This document shows, one piece after another, positions 26,667-34,761 of a stretch of DNA of 64,000 nucleotides. The position numbers and the translations under genes were made by a program. The notes under the pieces are model-generated. The model saw only the letters and a program-made list of their open reading frames with translations. It did not search any database and was not told the origin of the DNA. Source of the stretch: Pseudomonas campi. Its GTDB lineage: Bacteria > Pseudomonadota > Gammaproteobacteria > Pseudomonadales > Pseudomonadaceae. The stretch spans positions 4,154,001 through 4,218,000 of the forward strand of contig NZ_CP053697.2 in assembly GCF_013200955.2 (NCBI RefSeq), in the 5' to 3' direction. How positions within the stretch are numbered: the stretch's first letter is position 1; each line of letters begins with the position of its first letter.

Positions 26667-28655
26667 ATGAGCATGGAACGTCTCAGTCAACAGGTCGACG
26701 CCTACGTCACCTGGAAGCGCGAGTTGATGCGCGAAATCACCCGCTACCGTAGCTGGCTGGTGCACAACCGCCTCGGCTCGGAAGCGGTCGATACGCGTCT
26801 GGAGCGCGCCCTGCGCCTGTTGCGCACCGATCACATCACGCTGGCCTTCGTCGGCGAGTTCTCCCGCGGCAAGACCGAGCTGATCAACAGCCTGTTCTTC
26901 TCCGAGTACGGCCAGCGCATGCTGCCATCGCAGGCCGGACGCACCACCATGTGCCCCACCGAGCTGTTCTTCGACCCGCGCTCCGAACGCTCCTACATCC
27001 GCCTGCTGCCGATCGAAACGCGTACCGCCGCGGCCAGCGTGGCGCAGTTCAAGCGCATTCCCGGCAACTGGGTGAACATCCCGCTGGACATCAGCGACCC
27101 GGACAACATGGTGCAGGCCTTCGCCCAGGTGGCCAAGACCAAACCCATGCCAGTGGAACAGGCGATCCAGCTCGGCTTCCACCCGGACATGCTGGAAAGC
27201 GCCGGCAAACCCGGTCTGGTGCTGGTGCCGGCGTGGCGCCATGCCATGGTCAACTTCGACCACCCGCTGCTGCGCCAGGGCCTGCGCATTCTCGATACGC
27301 CCGGCCTGAATGCCCTCGGCAGCGAACCGGAACTGACCCTGTCGATGCTGCCCAGCGCCCAGGCGATCATCTTCCTGCTGGCTGCCGACACCGGCGTCAC
27401 CGCCAGCGACATGGCCATCTGGCAGCAGCATATTCGCCAGCTCGACGAAGAAACCCAGGCCAGCCTGTTCGCCGTGCTGAACAAGATCGACGTGCTGTGG
27501 GACGACCTCGCCGGCGAGGAATTCGTACAACAGGCCATCGGCCAGATCCAGCTGGCCACTGCGCGCCAGCTGGGCATTTCCGCCGACAACGTACTGCCGC
27601 TATCGGCCAAGCAGGCAATGCTGGCCAAGGTGCGCAAAGACGAGGCACTGCTCGAACGCAGCCAGCTCGGCGACCTGGAAAACCTGCTCTGCGAACGCAT
27701 CGTCGCGCAGAAGGAGCGCCTGCTCGAAGAGCGCGTGGTCAACCAGGTGCTGGCCCTGCTCAACAACAGCCAGCACGTACTCAACCTGCGCCTGGAGAAG
27801 GTCCGTGAACAGCAGGAGCTGCTCTCCACGCACCAGCAGGACAATGGCCAGATGCTCTTCGAGCTGACCGCCAAGACCAAGGAAGACCACAGCCAGCACC
27901 ACAAACGCCTGCTCGGCCTGAAGACCAACCAGCGCCTGCTCCGGCGCCAGGGCGATCTGCTGCGCAGCGCCGTGCGCCCGGACAAGCTCGACGAGCACCT
28001 GGCCACCGTGCGCCAGGGCCTCAGCGGCAGCTGGACCACCTTCGGCATCAACCAGTCGATCCTGCAGTTCTTCCAGGCGGTGGAAACCGACCTGGGCAAC
28101 CTGGCCCAGGAGGCCGGAATGGCCAACAAGATGGTCGCCGCCATCTACCGCCGGCACAACGAGGAAAACCCACTGCACGGGGTCGACGCGCCACAGTTCA
28201 ACAGCCAGCGCTATCTGCGCGAGCTGAAACAATTGCAAGGCAAGGCAGACCAGTTCCGCCTGCACCTGAAAACCCTGCTCAGCGAGCAGAAAGTCCTGAC
28301 CCGACGCTTCTTCGCCACCCTGGTGCAGGAAGTCATCGGCCTGCACCAGCGCCTGCGCAACGAGGCCGAGCAATGGGCCAACGATGCGCTGATGCCGCTG
28401 ATGCAGCACACCCTGGAGCACAAGCAGCTGCTGGAAACCCACATGCTGCGCCTCAAGGCCCTGGCCCAGGACACCCAGCAAGCCCGCCAGCGCGGCCAGC
28501 AACTGGCGCGCTACATCGGCGAACTGGAAACCCAGCTGGCTCAGGCCAACGAGATGCTTCGCGCCCTGCGCCGACCAGCACCGATCCAGCGCCAGGGCAA
28601 GGTCGTCACCCTGCCTGGGATGATCCGCCAGCAAGGCACTGGCGAGCACGCCTAA
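26667..28655 (+). CDS. Dynamin-like GTPase
   Basis: 662 residues. G1 is GEFSRGKTELINSL (near 65), G3 is LDTPGLNA and G4 is LNKID; a long alpha-helical region after about 370 (many Leu, Glu and Gln; coiled-coil-like) looks like a dynamin stalk. Bacterial dynamins act in membrane remodelling or stress repair, but this pseudomonad clade, which as I recall corresponds to the hypothetical PA0391, is not characterised. GAGGAG precedes the ATG. There is no obvious hydrophobic paddle. A hairpin follows about 60 bases downstream. Confidence 0.85.
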   Translation: MSMERLSQQVDAYVTWKRELMREITRYRSWLVHNRLGSEAVDTRLERALRLLRTDHITLAFVGEFSRGKTELINSLFFSEYGQRMLPSQAGRTTMCPTELFFDPRSERSYIRLLPIETRTAAASVAQFKRIPGNWVNIPLDISDPDNMVQAFAQVAKTKPMPVEQAIQLGFHPDMLESAGKPGLVLVPAWRHAMVNFDHPLLRQGLRILDTPGLNALGSEPELTLSMLPSAQAIIFLLAADTGVTASDMAIWQQHIRQLDEETQASLFAVLNKIDVLWDDLAGEEFVQQAIGQIQLATARQLGISADNVLPLSAKQAMLAKVRKDEALLERSQLGDLENLLCERIVAQKERLLEERVVNQVLALLNNSQHVLNLRLEKVREQQELLSTHQQDNGQMLFELTAKTKEDHSQHHKRLLGLKTNQRLLRRQGDLLRSAVRPDKLDEHLATVRQGLSGSWTTFGINQSILQFFQAVETDLGNLAQEAGMANKMVAAIYRRHNEENPLHGVDAPQFNSQRYLRELKQLQGKADQFRLHLKTLLSEQKVLTRRFFATLVQEVIGLHQRLRNEAEQWANDALMPLMQHTLEHKQLLETHMLRLKALAQDTQQARQRGQQLARYIGELETQLAQANEMLRALRRPAPIQRQGKVVTLPGMIRQQGTGEHA

Positions 28656-28715
28656 GAAGCCGTTTAGGATCTCTTGATCATCGGCCAAGCCAAGTAATTC
28701 AAGACCTTAGCCCCT

Positions 28716-28740
28716 GCCCCCGGCGCTTGCTGCCGGGGGC
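28716..28740. terminator. GC-rich hairpin after the dynamin-like gene
   Basis: Perfect 9-bp stem GCCCCCGGC/GCCGGGGGC with a 7-base loop, 60 bases past the stop and 45 before metX. No good T-tract follows, so termination would be partial. Confidence 0.55.
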
Positions 28741-28785
28741 CACGGTCTTTAGACTGCTGCACTTCCTTGATCGAGAGCAGGGTCG

Positions 28786-29925
28786 ATGCCGACAGCCTTC
28801 CCCAAAGATTCCGTCGGTCTGGTCACACCGCAGACTGCCCATTTCGCCGACCCGCTCGCGCTGGTCTGCGGGCGCAGCCTGGCTGACTATCAGCTGGTCT
28901 ACGAGACCTACGGCACGCTGAACGCCACGGCGAGCAATGCCGTGCTGATCTGCCACGCGCTGTCCGGCCATCACCACGCCGCCGGTTACCACAGCCTGGA
29001 CGAGCGCAAGCCGGGCTGGTGGGACAGCTGCATCGGCCCCGGCAAACCGATCGATACCGACAAGTTCTTCGTCGTCAGCCTGAACAACCTTGGCGGCTGC
29101 AACGGCTCCACCGGGCCGGCCAGCCTCAACCCGGCTACCGGCAAGGTATTCGGTGCCGATTTCCCGGTGCTCACCGTGGAAGACTGGGTGCACAGCCAGG
29201 CGCGCCTGGCCGACCTGCTCGGCATCCGGCAATGGGCTGCGGTGGTCGGCGGCAGCCTCGGCGGCATGCAGGCCCTGCAGTGGGCCATCAGCTACCCCGA
29301 GCGCATCCGTCACTGCCTGTGCATCGCCTCGGCGCCCAAACTGTCGGCGCAGAACATCGCCTTCAACGAAGTGGCGCGCCAGGCAATCCTTACCGATCCG
29401 GAATTCCACGGCGGGCACTTCCAGGAACAGGGCGTGATCCCCAAGCGCGGCCTGATGCTGGCGCGCATGGTCGGCCACATCACCTACCTGTCGGACGACG
29501 CCATGGGCGAGAAATTCGGCCGCGGGCTGAAGAGCGAGAAGCTCAACTACGACTTCCACAGTGTCGAGTTCCAGGTCGAGAGCTACCTGCGCTACCAGGG
29601 CGAAGAGTTCTCCGGGCGTTTCGACGCCAACACCTACCTGCTGATGACCAAGGCGCTGGACTACTTCGATCCTGCTGCCGCTCACGGCGACGACCTGGCC
29701 ACGACCCTGGCCGGGGTCAAGGCCGACTTCTGCGTGATGTCCTTCACCACCGACTGGCGCTTCTCGCCGGCGCGTTCGCGGGAGATCGTCGACGCCCTGC
29801 TGGCCGCCAAGAAGAACGTCAGCTACCTGGAGATCGACGCACCACAGGGCCACGACGCCTTCCTCATTCCGATCCCGCGCTACCTGCAGGCCTTCGGCGG
29901 TTACATGAAGCGGATCGAGGTATAA
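28786..29925 (+). CDS. metX: Homoserine O-acyltransferase MetX (probably succinyl-specific)
   Basis: Alpha/beta-hydrolase fold enzyme that acylates homoserine at the start of methionine synthesis. 379 residues; nucleophile Ser in GGSLGGMQ, Asp in FTTDWRFS and His in QGHDAF. Pseudomonad MetX is generally annotated as using succinyl-CoA (MetXS); acyl specificity is inferred from lineage, not read here. metW follows two bases after the stop, the standard metXW pair. Confidence 0.95.
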   Translation: MPTAFPKDSVGLVTPQTAHFADPLALVCGRSLADYQLVYETYGTLNATASNAVLICHALSGHHHAAGYHSLDERKPGWWDSCIGPGKPIDTDKFFVVSLNNLGGCNGSTGPASLNPATGKVFGADFPVLTVEDWVHSQARLADLLGIRQWAAVVGGSLGGMQALQWAISYPERIRHCLCIASAPKLSAQNIAFNEVARQAILTDPEFHGGHFQEQGVIPKRGLMLARMVGHITYLSDDAMGEKFGRGLKSEKLNYDFHSVEFQVESYLRYQGEEFSGRFDANTYLLMTKALDYFDPAAAHGDDLATTLAGVKADFCVMSFTTDWRFSPARSREIVDALLAAKKNVSYLEIDAPQGHDAFLIPIPRYLQAFGGYMKRIEV

Positions 29926-29927
29926 GC

Positions 29928-30548
29928 ATGCGCGCTGATCTGGAAATCATTCAGGAGTGGATTCCCGCCGGCAGCCGCGTGCTCGACCTCGGCTGCGGCG
30001 ACGGCGAACTGCTGGCCTGGCTGCACGCCAACAAACAGGTCAGCGGCTATGGCCTGGAAATCGACGGCGACAAGATCGCCACCTGCATCGAGCGCGGGGT
30101 CAACGTGATCGAACAGGACCTCGACGAGGGCCTGGGCAACTTTGCCAGCAACAGCTTCGACGTGGTGGTCATGACCCAGTCGCTGCAGGCCCTGCGCTAC
30201 CCGGACAAGGTGTTGGCGGAGATGTTGCGGGTCGGCAGAACCTGCATCATCACCTTCCCCAACTTCGGCCACTGGCACTGCCGCTGGTACCTGACCACCA
30301 AGGGCCGCATGCCGGTGTCGGAATTCCTGCCGTACACCTGGTACAACACGCCGAACATCCACTTCTGCACCTTCGCCGACTTCGAGCGCCTGTGCCTGCA
30401 GCTGGGCGCCCGCGTCGAAGAGCGCCTGGCCGTAGACCATGAACATCGCCACAGCCTGGGCAGCAAGCTATGGCCTAATCTGATGGGTGAGATCGGCATT
30501 TATCGCGTCAGCGGTCCCGGCCTGGCCGATCACCGTGTAGCCGTCTAA
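29928..30548 (+). CDS. metW: MetW, methionine biosynthesis methyltransferase-like protein
   Basis: 206 residues, class I methyltransferase fold with VLDLGCGDGELL near residue 18 and FPNFGHWHCRWYL. MetW partners MetX and is required for full MetX activity in some bacteria. Overlapping design with metX (TAAGCATG) supports an operon. Confidence 0.94.
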   Translation: MRADLEIIQEWIPAGSRVLDLGCGDGELLAWLHANKQVSGYGLEIDGDKIATCIERGVNVIEQDLDEGLGNFASNSFDVVVMTQSLQALRYPDKVLAEMLRVGRTCIITFPNFGHWHCRWYLTTKGRMPVSEFLPYTWYNTPNIHFCTFADFERLCLQLGARVEERLAVDHEHRHSLGSKLWPNLMGEIGIYRVSGPGLADHRVAV

Positions 30549-30572
30549 CCGCCTGACGCCTGGAGAACCACT

Positions 30573-30992
30573 ATGCCTCGCCTCGCTTCCCTGCTGCTCT
30601 GCCTGCTCGTCGCCCTGCCCGCCTTTGCCGAACGCAAACAGACCTTCGGCGAGCTGGACGTGCACTACAGCGTGTTCAATTCCAGCTTCCTGCAGCCTGA
30701 TATTGCCGCCGCAGCCGGCCTGACCCGCAGCAAGACCGGCGGCGTAGTCAATGTCGCCGCGCTCAAGGGCGGCAAGGGCGTGCCAGCCCAGGTCAGCGGT
30801 CAGATCAAGAACCTGCTGGGCCAGACCAGCACCCTGAGCTTCAAGCAGGTGCTGGAAAGCGGCGCGGTCTACTACCTGGCCGAATTCCCGCTGCGCGAGC
30901 GGGAAATCCTCACTTTCAGCCTCAGCGTGCAGGTCGGCGACAGCGCGCCGCACAGCTTTACCTTCAACCAGGAAGTGTTTCCGGACGAATGA
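30573..30992 (+). CDS. DUF4426 exported protein
   Basis: 139 residues with a signal peptide (MPRLASLLLCLLVALPAFA, cleavage after AFA). The rest is a small beta-rich domain with GELDVHYSVFNSSFL, typical of DUF4426. Function unknown, probably periplasmic. Its end overlaps the rdgB start by four bases. Confidence 0.88.
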   Translation: MPRLASLLLCLLVALPAFAERKQTFGELDVHYSVFNSSFLQPDIAAAAGLTRSKTGGVVNVAALKGGKGVPAQVSGQIKNLLGQTSTLSFKQVLESGAVYYLAEFPLREREILTFSLSVQVGDSAPHSFTFNQEVFPDE

Positions 30993-31585
30993 TGCCCTTT
31001 AGCGAACTCGTACTGGCCAGCCATAACGCCGGCAAACTCAAGGAACTCCAGGCCATGCTCGGCGACGCCGTGCGCGTGCGCTCGGTTAGCGAATTCTCCA
31101 GCATTGAACCGGAAGAGACCGGCCTGTCCTTCGTCGAAAACGCCATCCTCAAGGCGCGCAACGCCGCACGCCTGTCCGGCCTGCCAGCGCTGGCCGACGA
31201 CTCCGGCCTGGCGGTGGACTTCCTCGGCGGCGCCCCCGGCATCTATTCGGCGCGCTATGCCGATGGCCAGGGCGATGCAGCCAACAACGCCAAGCTGCTA
31301 GAGGTACTGAAAGACGTCCCGGACGCCCAGCGCGGCGCCCAGTTCGTCTGCGCCCTGGCGCTGGTCCGACATGCCGACGATCCGCTGCCGATCCTCTGCG
31401 AAGGCCTCTGGCACGGCAGCATCCTGCATGCGCCACGCGGCGAGCAGGGCTTCGGCTACGACCCGCTGTTCTGGGTCGCCGAGCGCAATTGCTCCAGCGC
31501 CGAATTGCCGGCCGCCGAGAAGAACCAGCTCAGCCACCGCGCCCGCGCCATGGCCCTGCTCAAGCAACGTCTGGGGCTGGCATGA
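30989..31585 (+). CDS. rdgB: RdgB/HAM1 dITP/XTP pyrophosphatase
   Basis: Removes non-canonical purine nucleotides (dITP, XTP) from the pool. 198 residues with ASHNAGKLKEL, EETGLSFVENA, LADDSGLAVD and GFGYDPLF. Two adjacent ATGs (30989 and 30992) are possible; the first gives the ATGA overlap with the preceding stop. hemW overlaps its end by four bases. Confidence 0.96.
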   Translation: MMPFSELVLASHNAGKLKELQAMLGDAVRVRSVSEFSSIEPEETGLSFVENAILKARNAARLSGLPALADDSGLAVDFLGGAPGIYSARYADGQGDAANNAKLLEVLKDVPDAQRGAQFVCALALVRHADDPLPILCEGLWHGSILHAPRGEQGFGYDPLFWVAERNCSSAELPAAEKNQLSHRARAMALLKQRLGLA

Positions 31586-32742
31586 ACATGCCCAGCGGCG
31601 GGAGCTTCCAGCTGCCGCCTCTTGCCCTCTATATCCATATTCCGTGGTGCGTGCGCAAATGCCCGTACTGCGACTTCAACTCCCACGCCGCCGGCCCGAC
31701 GCTGCCGGAGCAGGAGTATGTCGACGCCCTGCTGGCCGACCTCGATGCCGACCTCGGTCATGTCCACGGCCGCGAACTGACCTCGATCTTCTTCGGCGGC
31801 GGCACCCCCAGCCTGTTCAGCGCCAACGCCCTGGGCCGCCTGCTGGATGGCGTCGAGCGGCGCGTGCGCTTCGCCCGCAACATCGAGATCACCCTGGAAG
31901 CCAACCCCGGCACCTTCGAGCAGGCCAAGTTCCGCGACTACCGCGGCCTGGGCATCAACCGCCTGTCGATCGGCGTGCAGAGCTTCCAGGAAGCCAAGCT
32001 CAAGGCCCTCGGCCGTATCCACGACGGTAACGAGGCGATCCGCGCGGCCGACATGGCCCGCGCCGCCGGCTTCGACAACTTCAACCTCGACCTGATGCAC
32101 GGCCTGCCCGAGCAGAGCATCGAGGACGCCCTGTTCGACCTGCGCACTGCCATCGCCCAAGGGCCAACACACCTGTCCTGGTACCAGCTGACCATGGAGC
32201 CCAATACGGTGTTCTGGAGCCAGCCGCCTGTGCTGCCAGAGGACGACCTGCTGTGGGACATCCAGGAAGCCGGCCAGGCCCTGCTCGCCGAGCAGGGTTA
32301 CGCCCAGTACGAAGTGTCGGCCTACGCGCAAACCGGCAAGGCGGCGCGGCACAACCTCAACTACTGGACCTTCGGTGACTTCCTCGGCATCGGCGCCGGC
32401 GCCCACGCCAAGCTGAGCAGCCCGAGCGGACAGATCATGCGTACCTGGAAGACCCGCCTGCCCAAGGACTACCTCGATGCGAGCAAGCCCTTCCAGGCTG
32501 GCGATCGGCTGCTGACAGCGGACGAGCTGCCCTTCGAGTTCCTGATGAACGTGCTGCGCCTCAGCGAAGGCGTGCCTGCCGCGCTGTTCAGCGAGCGTAC
32601 CGGCCTGCCGCTGGCGCAGCTGGATGGCGCGCGGCGCGAAGCCGAGGCACGCAAGCTGCTGCTCGCCGATCCACAGCGCCTGACCGCCAGCCGCGAAGGC
32701 CAGCTGTTCCTCAACGACCTGTTGCAGCACTTCCTGCCCTGA
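31582..32742 (+). CDS. hemW: HemW, radical SAM heme chaperone
   Basis: 386 residues. CxxxCxxC motif is CVRKCPYC near residue 24, then FFGGGTPSL, IGVQSF and GIGAGAHAK. HemW proteins resemble HemN but lack coproporphyrinogen oxidase activity and carry heme. The start at 31582 (MNMPSGG) overlaps the rdgB stop; longer in-frame upstream sequence lies inside rdgB and is rejected. Confidence 0.95.
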   Translation: MNMPSGGSFQLPPLALYIHIPWCVRKCPYCDFNSHAAGPTLPEQEYVDALLADLDADLGHVHGRELTSIFFGGGTPSLFSANALGRLLDGVERRVRFARNIEITLEANPGTFEQAKFRDYRGLGINRLSIGVQSFQEAKLKALGRIHDGNEAIRAADMARAAGFDNFNLDLMHGLPEQSIEDALFDLRTAIAQGPTHLSWYQLTMEPNTVFWSQPPVLPEDDLLWDIQEAGQALLAEQGYAQYEVSAYAQTGKAARHNLNYWTFGDFLGIGAGAHAKLSSPSGQIMRTWKTRLPKDYLDASKPFQAGDRLLTADELPFEFLMNVLRLSEGVPAALFSERTGLPLAQLDGARREAEARKLLLADPQRLTASREGQLFLNDLLQHFLP

Positions 32743-32903
32743 GCCCGCCCCACCGGCGACAAACCGCATGCCAACGTCAGAGGGCAACGCCACGCCGTCC
32801 GCGCTAACACTGCCGCTGGGCACCGCCAGCAGCTTCGACCTGCGCCGGAACCGGCCTCATCTATACTTCCTCCGCCCCATGCCCCGATCAATCAGGAGAT
32901 CAC

Positions 32904-33200
32904 ATGAAGCGTTCCTCCGGCTTGCATCTCACAGGATTGGCTCTGCTGCTGACCATTGCCGCTCCGCCCTTCATTTCACCGCTGGCTCAGGCGGACACCT
33001 ATGGCTCCGAGCGCCGCCAGGACCGTCGCGGCGACCGCTACGATGCGCGTGACAACCGCCAGGGCGGCCGCGAGGAAGCGCGGGATCTCAAGCAGGAGTG
33101 CCTGGACGGGGACGACAGCCGCATGGATTGCCGGCAAGACAAGCGCGGCACCAAGCAGGATACGCGGCAGGAGTCACGGGAGATCCGCCGGGACGATTGA
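32904..33200 (+). CDS. Small secreted charged protein, function unknown
   Basis: 98 residues. Signal peptide about 1-30 (LLLTIAAPPFISPLAQA), mature part about 68 residues almost all Arg, Asp, Gln, Glu and Gly, with irregular RxDxRxxR repeats and two Cys (QECLDGD, MDCRQD) that could form one disulfide. AGGAG precedes the ATG and a TATACT -10-like hexamer lies at about 32867. Probably periplasmic; disordered. Confidence 0.75.
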   Translation: MKRSSGLHLTGLALLLTIAAPPFISPLAQADTYGSERRQDRRGDRYDARDNRQGGREEARDLKQECLDGDDSRMDCRQDKRGTKQDTRQESREIRRDD

Positions 33201-33429
33201 TCCCACCCGGCGGCCAGCCAGCGAATTACACCGGGCAGGGCCGCTCGAGGCCTCTGATCGACTGGAGCAAAGTTGGGCGCCAACTCCTGGCGGAGCTAGC
33301 GCATGTGATGCCCACCATTTTTTCCACTACGACCTTCGGAAGACCTGCGCGGCACCACAGCCACGCTTTGCATTCGCGCCCCGACTAGGGTGCAATGGCA
33401 GCCCCCACATCCCGGCCATAGGACTTCCG

Positions 33430-33753
33430 ATGGATCTGCTGCTCGACCTGATTGTCACCCTCTCGCGCTGGTGCCGCGGCAATCTGTACGACATCTCCCT
33501 GGCCATCATGGCCACCCTGTTCGTGCTGTTCGGCCCCGGCATCAATGCCTGGGTGCAGCGCTCGATCAGCAGCTTCAACTTTTTCCTGCGCACCCTGATC
33601 TTCGTTCTGGTCTGCGCAGTGGGCTATGGCCTGGCCATCGTCTTCCTGACCCCCTGGCTGGCCCAAGCGCTCGGCTACTTCAACAATTTCACCCTCTCAC
33701 CGGTACTGCTACTAGTCTTCTTCCTGATCGGCGTACTGGCCGACCGCAGCTGA
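33430..33753 (+). CDS. DUF3392 membrane protein
   Basis: 107 residues with about three hydrophobic helices (LYDISLAIMATLFVLFGPG, FFLRTLIFVLVCAVGYGLA, LSPVLLLVFFLIGVLA). Matches my recollection of DUF3392, a family of uncharacterised pseudomonad and vibrio proteins. AGGA precedes the ATG at 33430; the in-frame upstream stretch has no coding character. The 229 bases before it hold nothing else I recognise. Confidence 0.8.
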   Translation: MDLLLDLIVTLSRWCRGNLYDISLAIMATLFVLFGPGINAWVQRSISSFNFFLRTLIFVLVCAVGYGLAIVFLTPWLAQALGYFNNFTLSPVLLLVFFLIGVLADRS

Positions 33754-33784
33754 GCTGCCGGCGCTCCTCGCGCGGGCAGCACTG

Positions 33785-33793
33785 CCCCCCCCC
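33785..33793 (+). repeat. C9 homopolymer before a ribosome-binding site
   Basis: Nine consecutive C bases abut the AAGGAGA Shine-Dalgarno of the next gene. Slippage here would change promoter-to-RBS distance but not the frame. Confidence 0.9.
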
Positions 33794-33804
33794 AAGGAGA
33801 GCCG

Positions 33805-34059
33805 ATGAAAGAACTCAAGCATCTGTACGTGTATTTCCAGGATGGCCAACGCCTGGCCCTGCGCATCCCCAAGCAGAGCGAAGACCTGACATTGATCGCC
33901 CGCAACTTGCGTAAACAGCTTGAGTCGCCTTACCTGAGCATTGAGGTGGACGGCGACCTGCTGATGATCCCGCGCGAGAGCATCAAGTACCTGCAGATCT
34001 GTCCGATGCCTGACGCCCTGCCCGAACTGACCATAGAGGGCGCGGAAGTGGTCGACTAA
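33805..34059 (+). CDS. Small conserved-looking protein, function unknown
   Basis: 84 residues from MKELKHLYVYFQDGQRLALRIP, with a predicted beta-alpha-beta pattern and no signal peptide or membrane helix. AAGGAGA lies five bases before the ATG. The pattern of a short basic helix (LIARNLRKQLE) and acidic C-terminus does not match a family I can name. Confidence 0.7.
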   Translation: MKELKHLYVYFQDGQRLALRIPKQSEDLTLIARNLRKQLESPYLSIEVDGDLLMIPRESIKYLQICPMPDALPELTIEGAEVVD

Positions 34060-34097
34060 AACAACAATAAGCAGTCCCCCGCATCCACGGAGGCACC

Positions 34098-34208
34098 ATG
34101 AAGCGTATCGCTCCCCTGTTGCTGATCCTCGCCAGCCTGCTCAGCCCAGGCGCTCTGGCCGAGTCCATCCGCTTCACTGACCAACGCCAGCCAATGACTG
34201 ATCCGTAA
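34098..34208 (+). CDS. 36-residue exported peptide or gene remnant
   Basis: ATG with an excellent GGAGG seven bases upstream, encoding a signal peptide (MKRIAPLLLILASLLSPGALA) and a 15-residue tail ESIRFTDQRQPMTDP. Either a tiny secreted peptide or the 5' remnant of a longer periplasmic protein cut by mutation. Starts 38 bases after the preceding gene. Confidence 0.45.
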   Translation: MKRIAPLLLILASLLSPGALAESIRFTDQRQPMTDP

Positions 34209-34251
34209 TTAACAAACCGGCTATTGCCAATCAATCTAATGCTCTCCCTCA

Positions 34252-34274
34252 CCTAGTATTAAAGTGAAACTAGG
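34252..34274. promoter_or_regulatory. Inverted repeat upstream of the 34299 gene
   Basis: Arms CCTAGT and ACTAGG separated by 11 AT-rich bases, 24 bases before the next ATG and overlapping TAGTAT, a possible -10. The arrangement looks like an operator. Confidence 0.45.
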
Positions 34275-34298
34275 CAATCAGAGGGAGATAGGCTCCTT

Positions 34299-34700
34299 AT
34301 GCAGATCAATAGCTACAGCGGAAATCTGCCGCCTTCGACCCAGGTCATCAACAAGTACGGCCCGACCAGTCCCGAACAGGTGAACAAGGTTGTGGACGCT
34401 ACTTCCGACCGAGTCGATGAGCGCCAGCAAAGCCGCGAACTGAGCCAGACCGCCAAGCGCGACGCGGCAGCACAGATTTACAGCGCCAATACTCAGCAAC
34501 GGCAAATCGAAACGTATCTGGCAGTGGCCAGCGAAAGTGAAGTCGACAGCCAGCCGAGTCCCTTGGAGACCGCTCAGAATCTGAATGAAGCGCAGCAGCG
34601 TAACGACCGGGCCCAGAACATCGACGACCTACCCAGCCGCCCTGAGCGGCCTGAGAACGATCCGGCCAGGCCGGAGCCCTACGCTGCAACCCGTGCCTGA
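34299..34700 (+). CDS. Hydrophilic protein, function unknown
   Basis: 133 residues, no signal peptide or membrane helix, rich in Gln, Asn, Glu, Arg and Pro; likely largely disordered with one helix around 35-80 (VNKVVDATSDRVDERQQSRE). I recognise no family. It has its own upstream AT-rich promoter region and a strong terminator, so it is probably a monocistronic expressed gene. Confidence 0.7.
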   Translation: MQINSYSGNLPPSTQVINKYGPTSPEQVNKVVDATSDRVDERQQSRELSQTAKRDAAAQIYSANTQQRQIETYLAVASESEVDSQPSPLETAQNLNEAQQRNDRAQNIDDLPSRPERPENDPARPEPYAATRA

Positions 34701-34719
34701 TCGCTAGACGACAGCGCAC

Positions 34720-34746
34720 AAAAAAGCCGCCCGAGGGCGGCTTTTT
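34720..34746. terminator. Bidirectional terminator between the 34299 gene and pckA
   Basis: AAAAAGCCGCC, loop, GGCGGCTTTTT: a symmetric hairpin with A- and T-tracts serving both convergent genes. Confidence 0.92.
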
Positions 34747-34761
34747 CTATGGCGCTACAGC

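Noticed and set aside
28656..28785. SAM riboswitch before metX
   Set aside because: Only a simple GC hairpin is visible; no SAM-aptamer-like conserved core.
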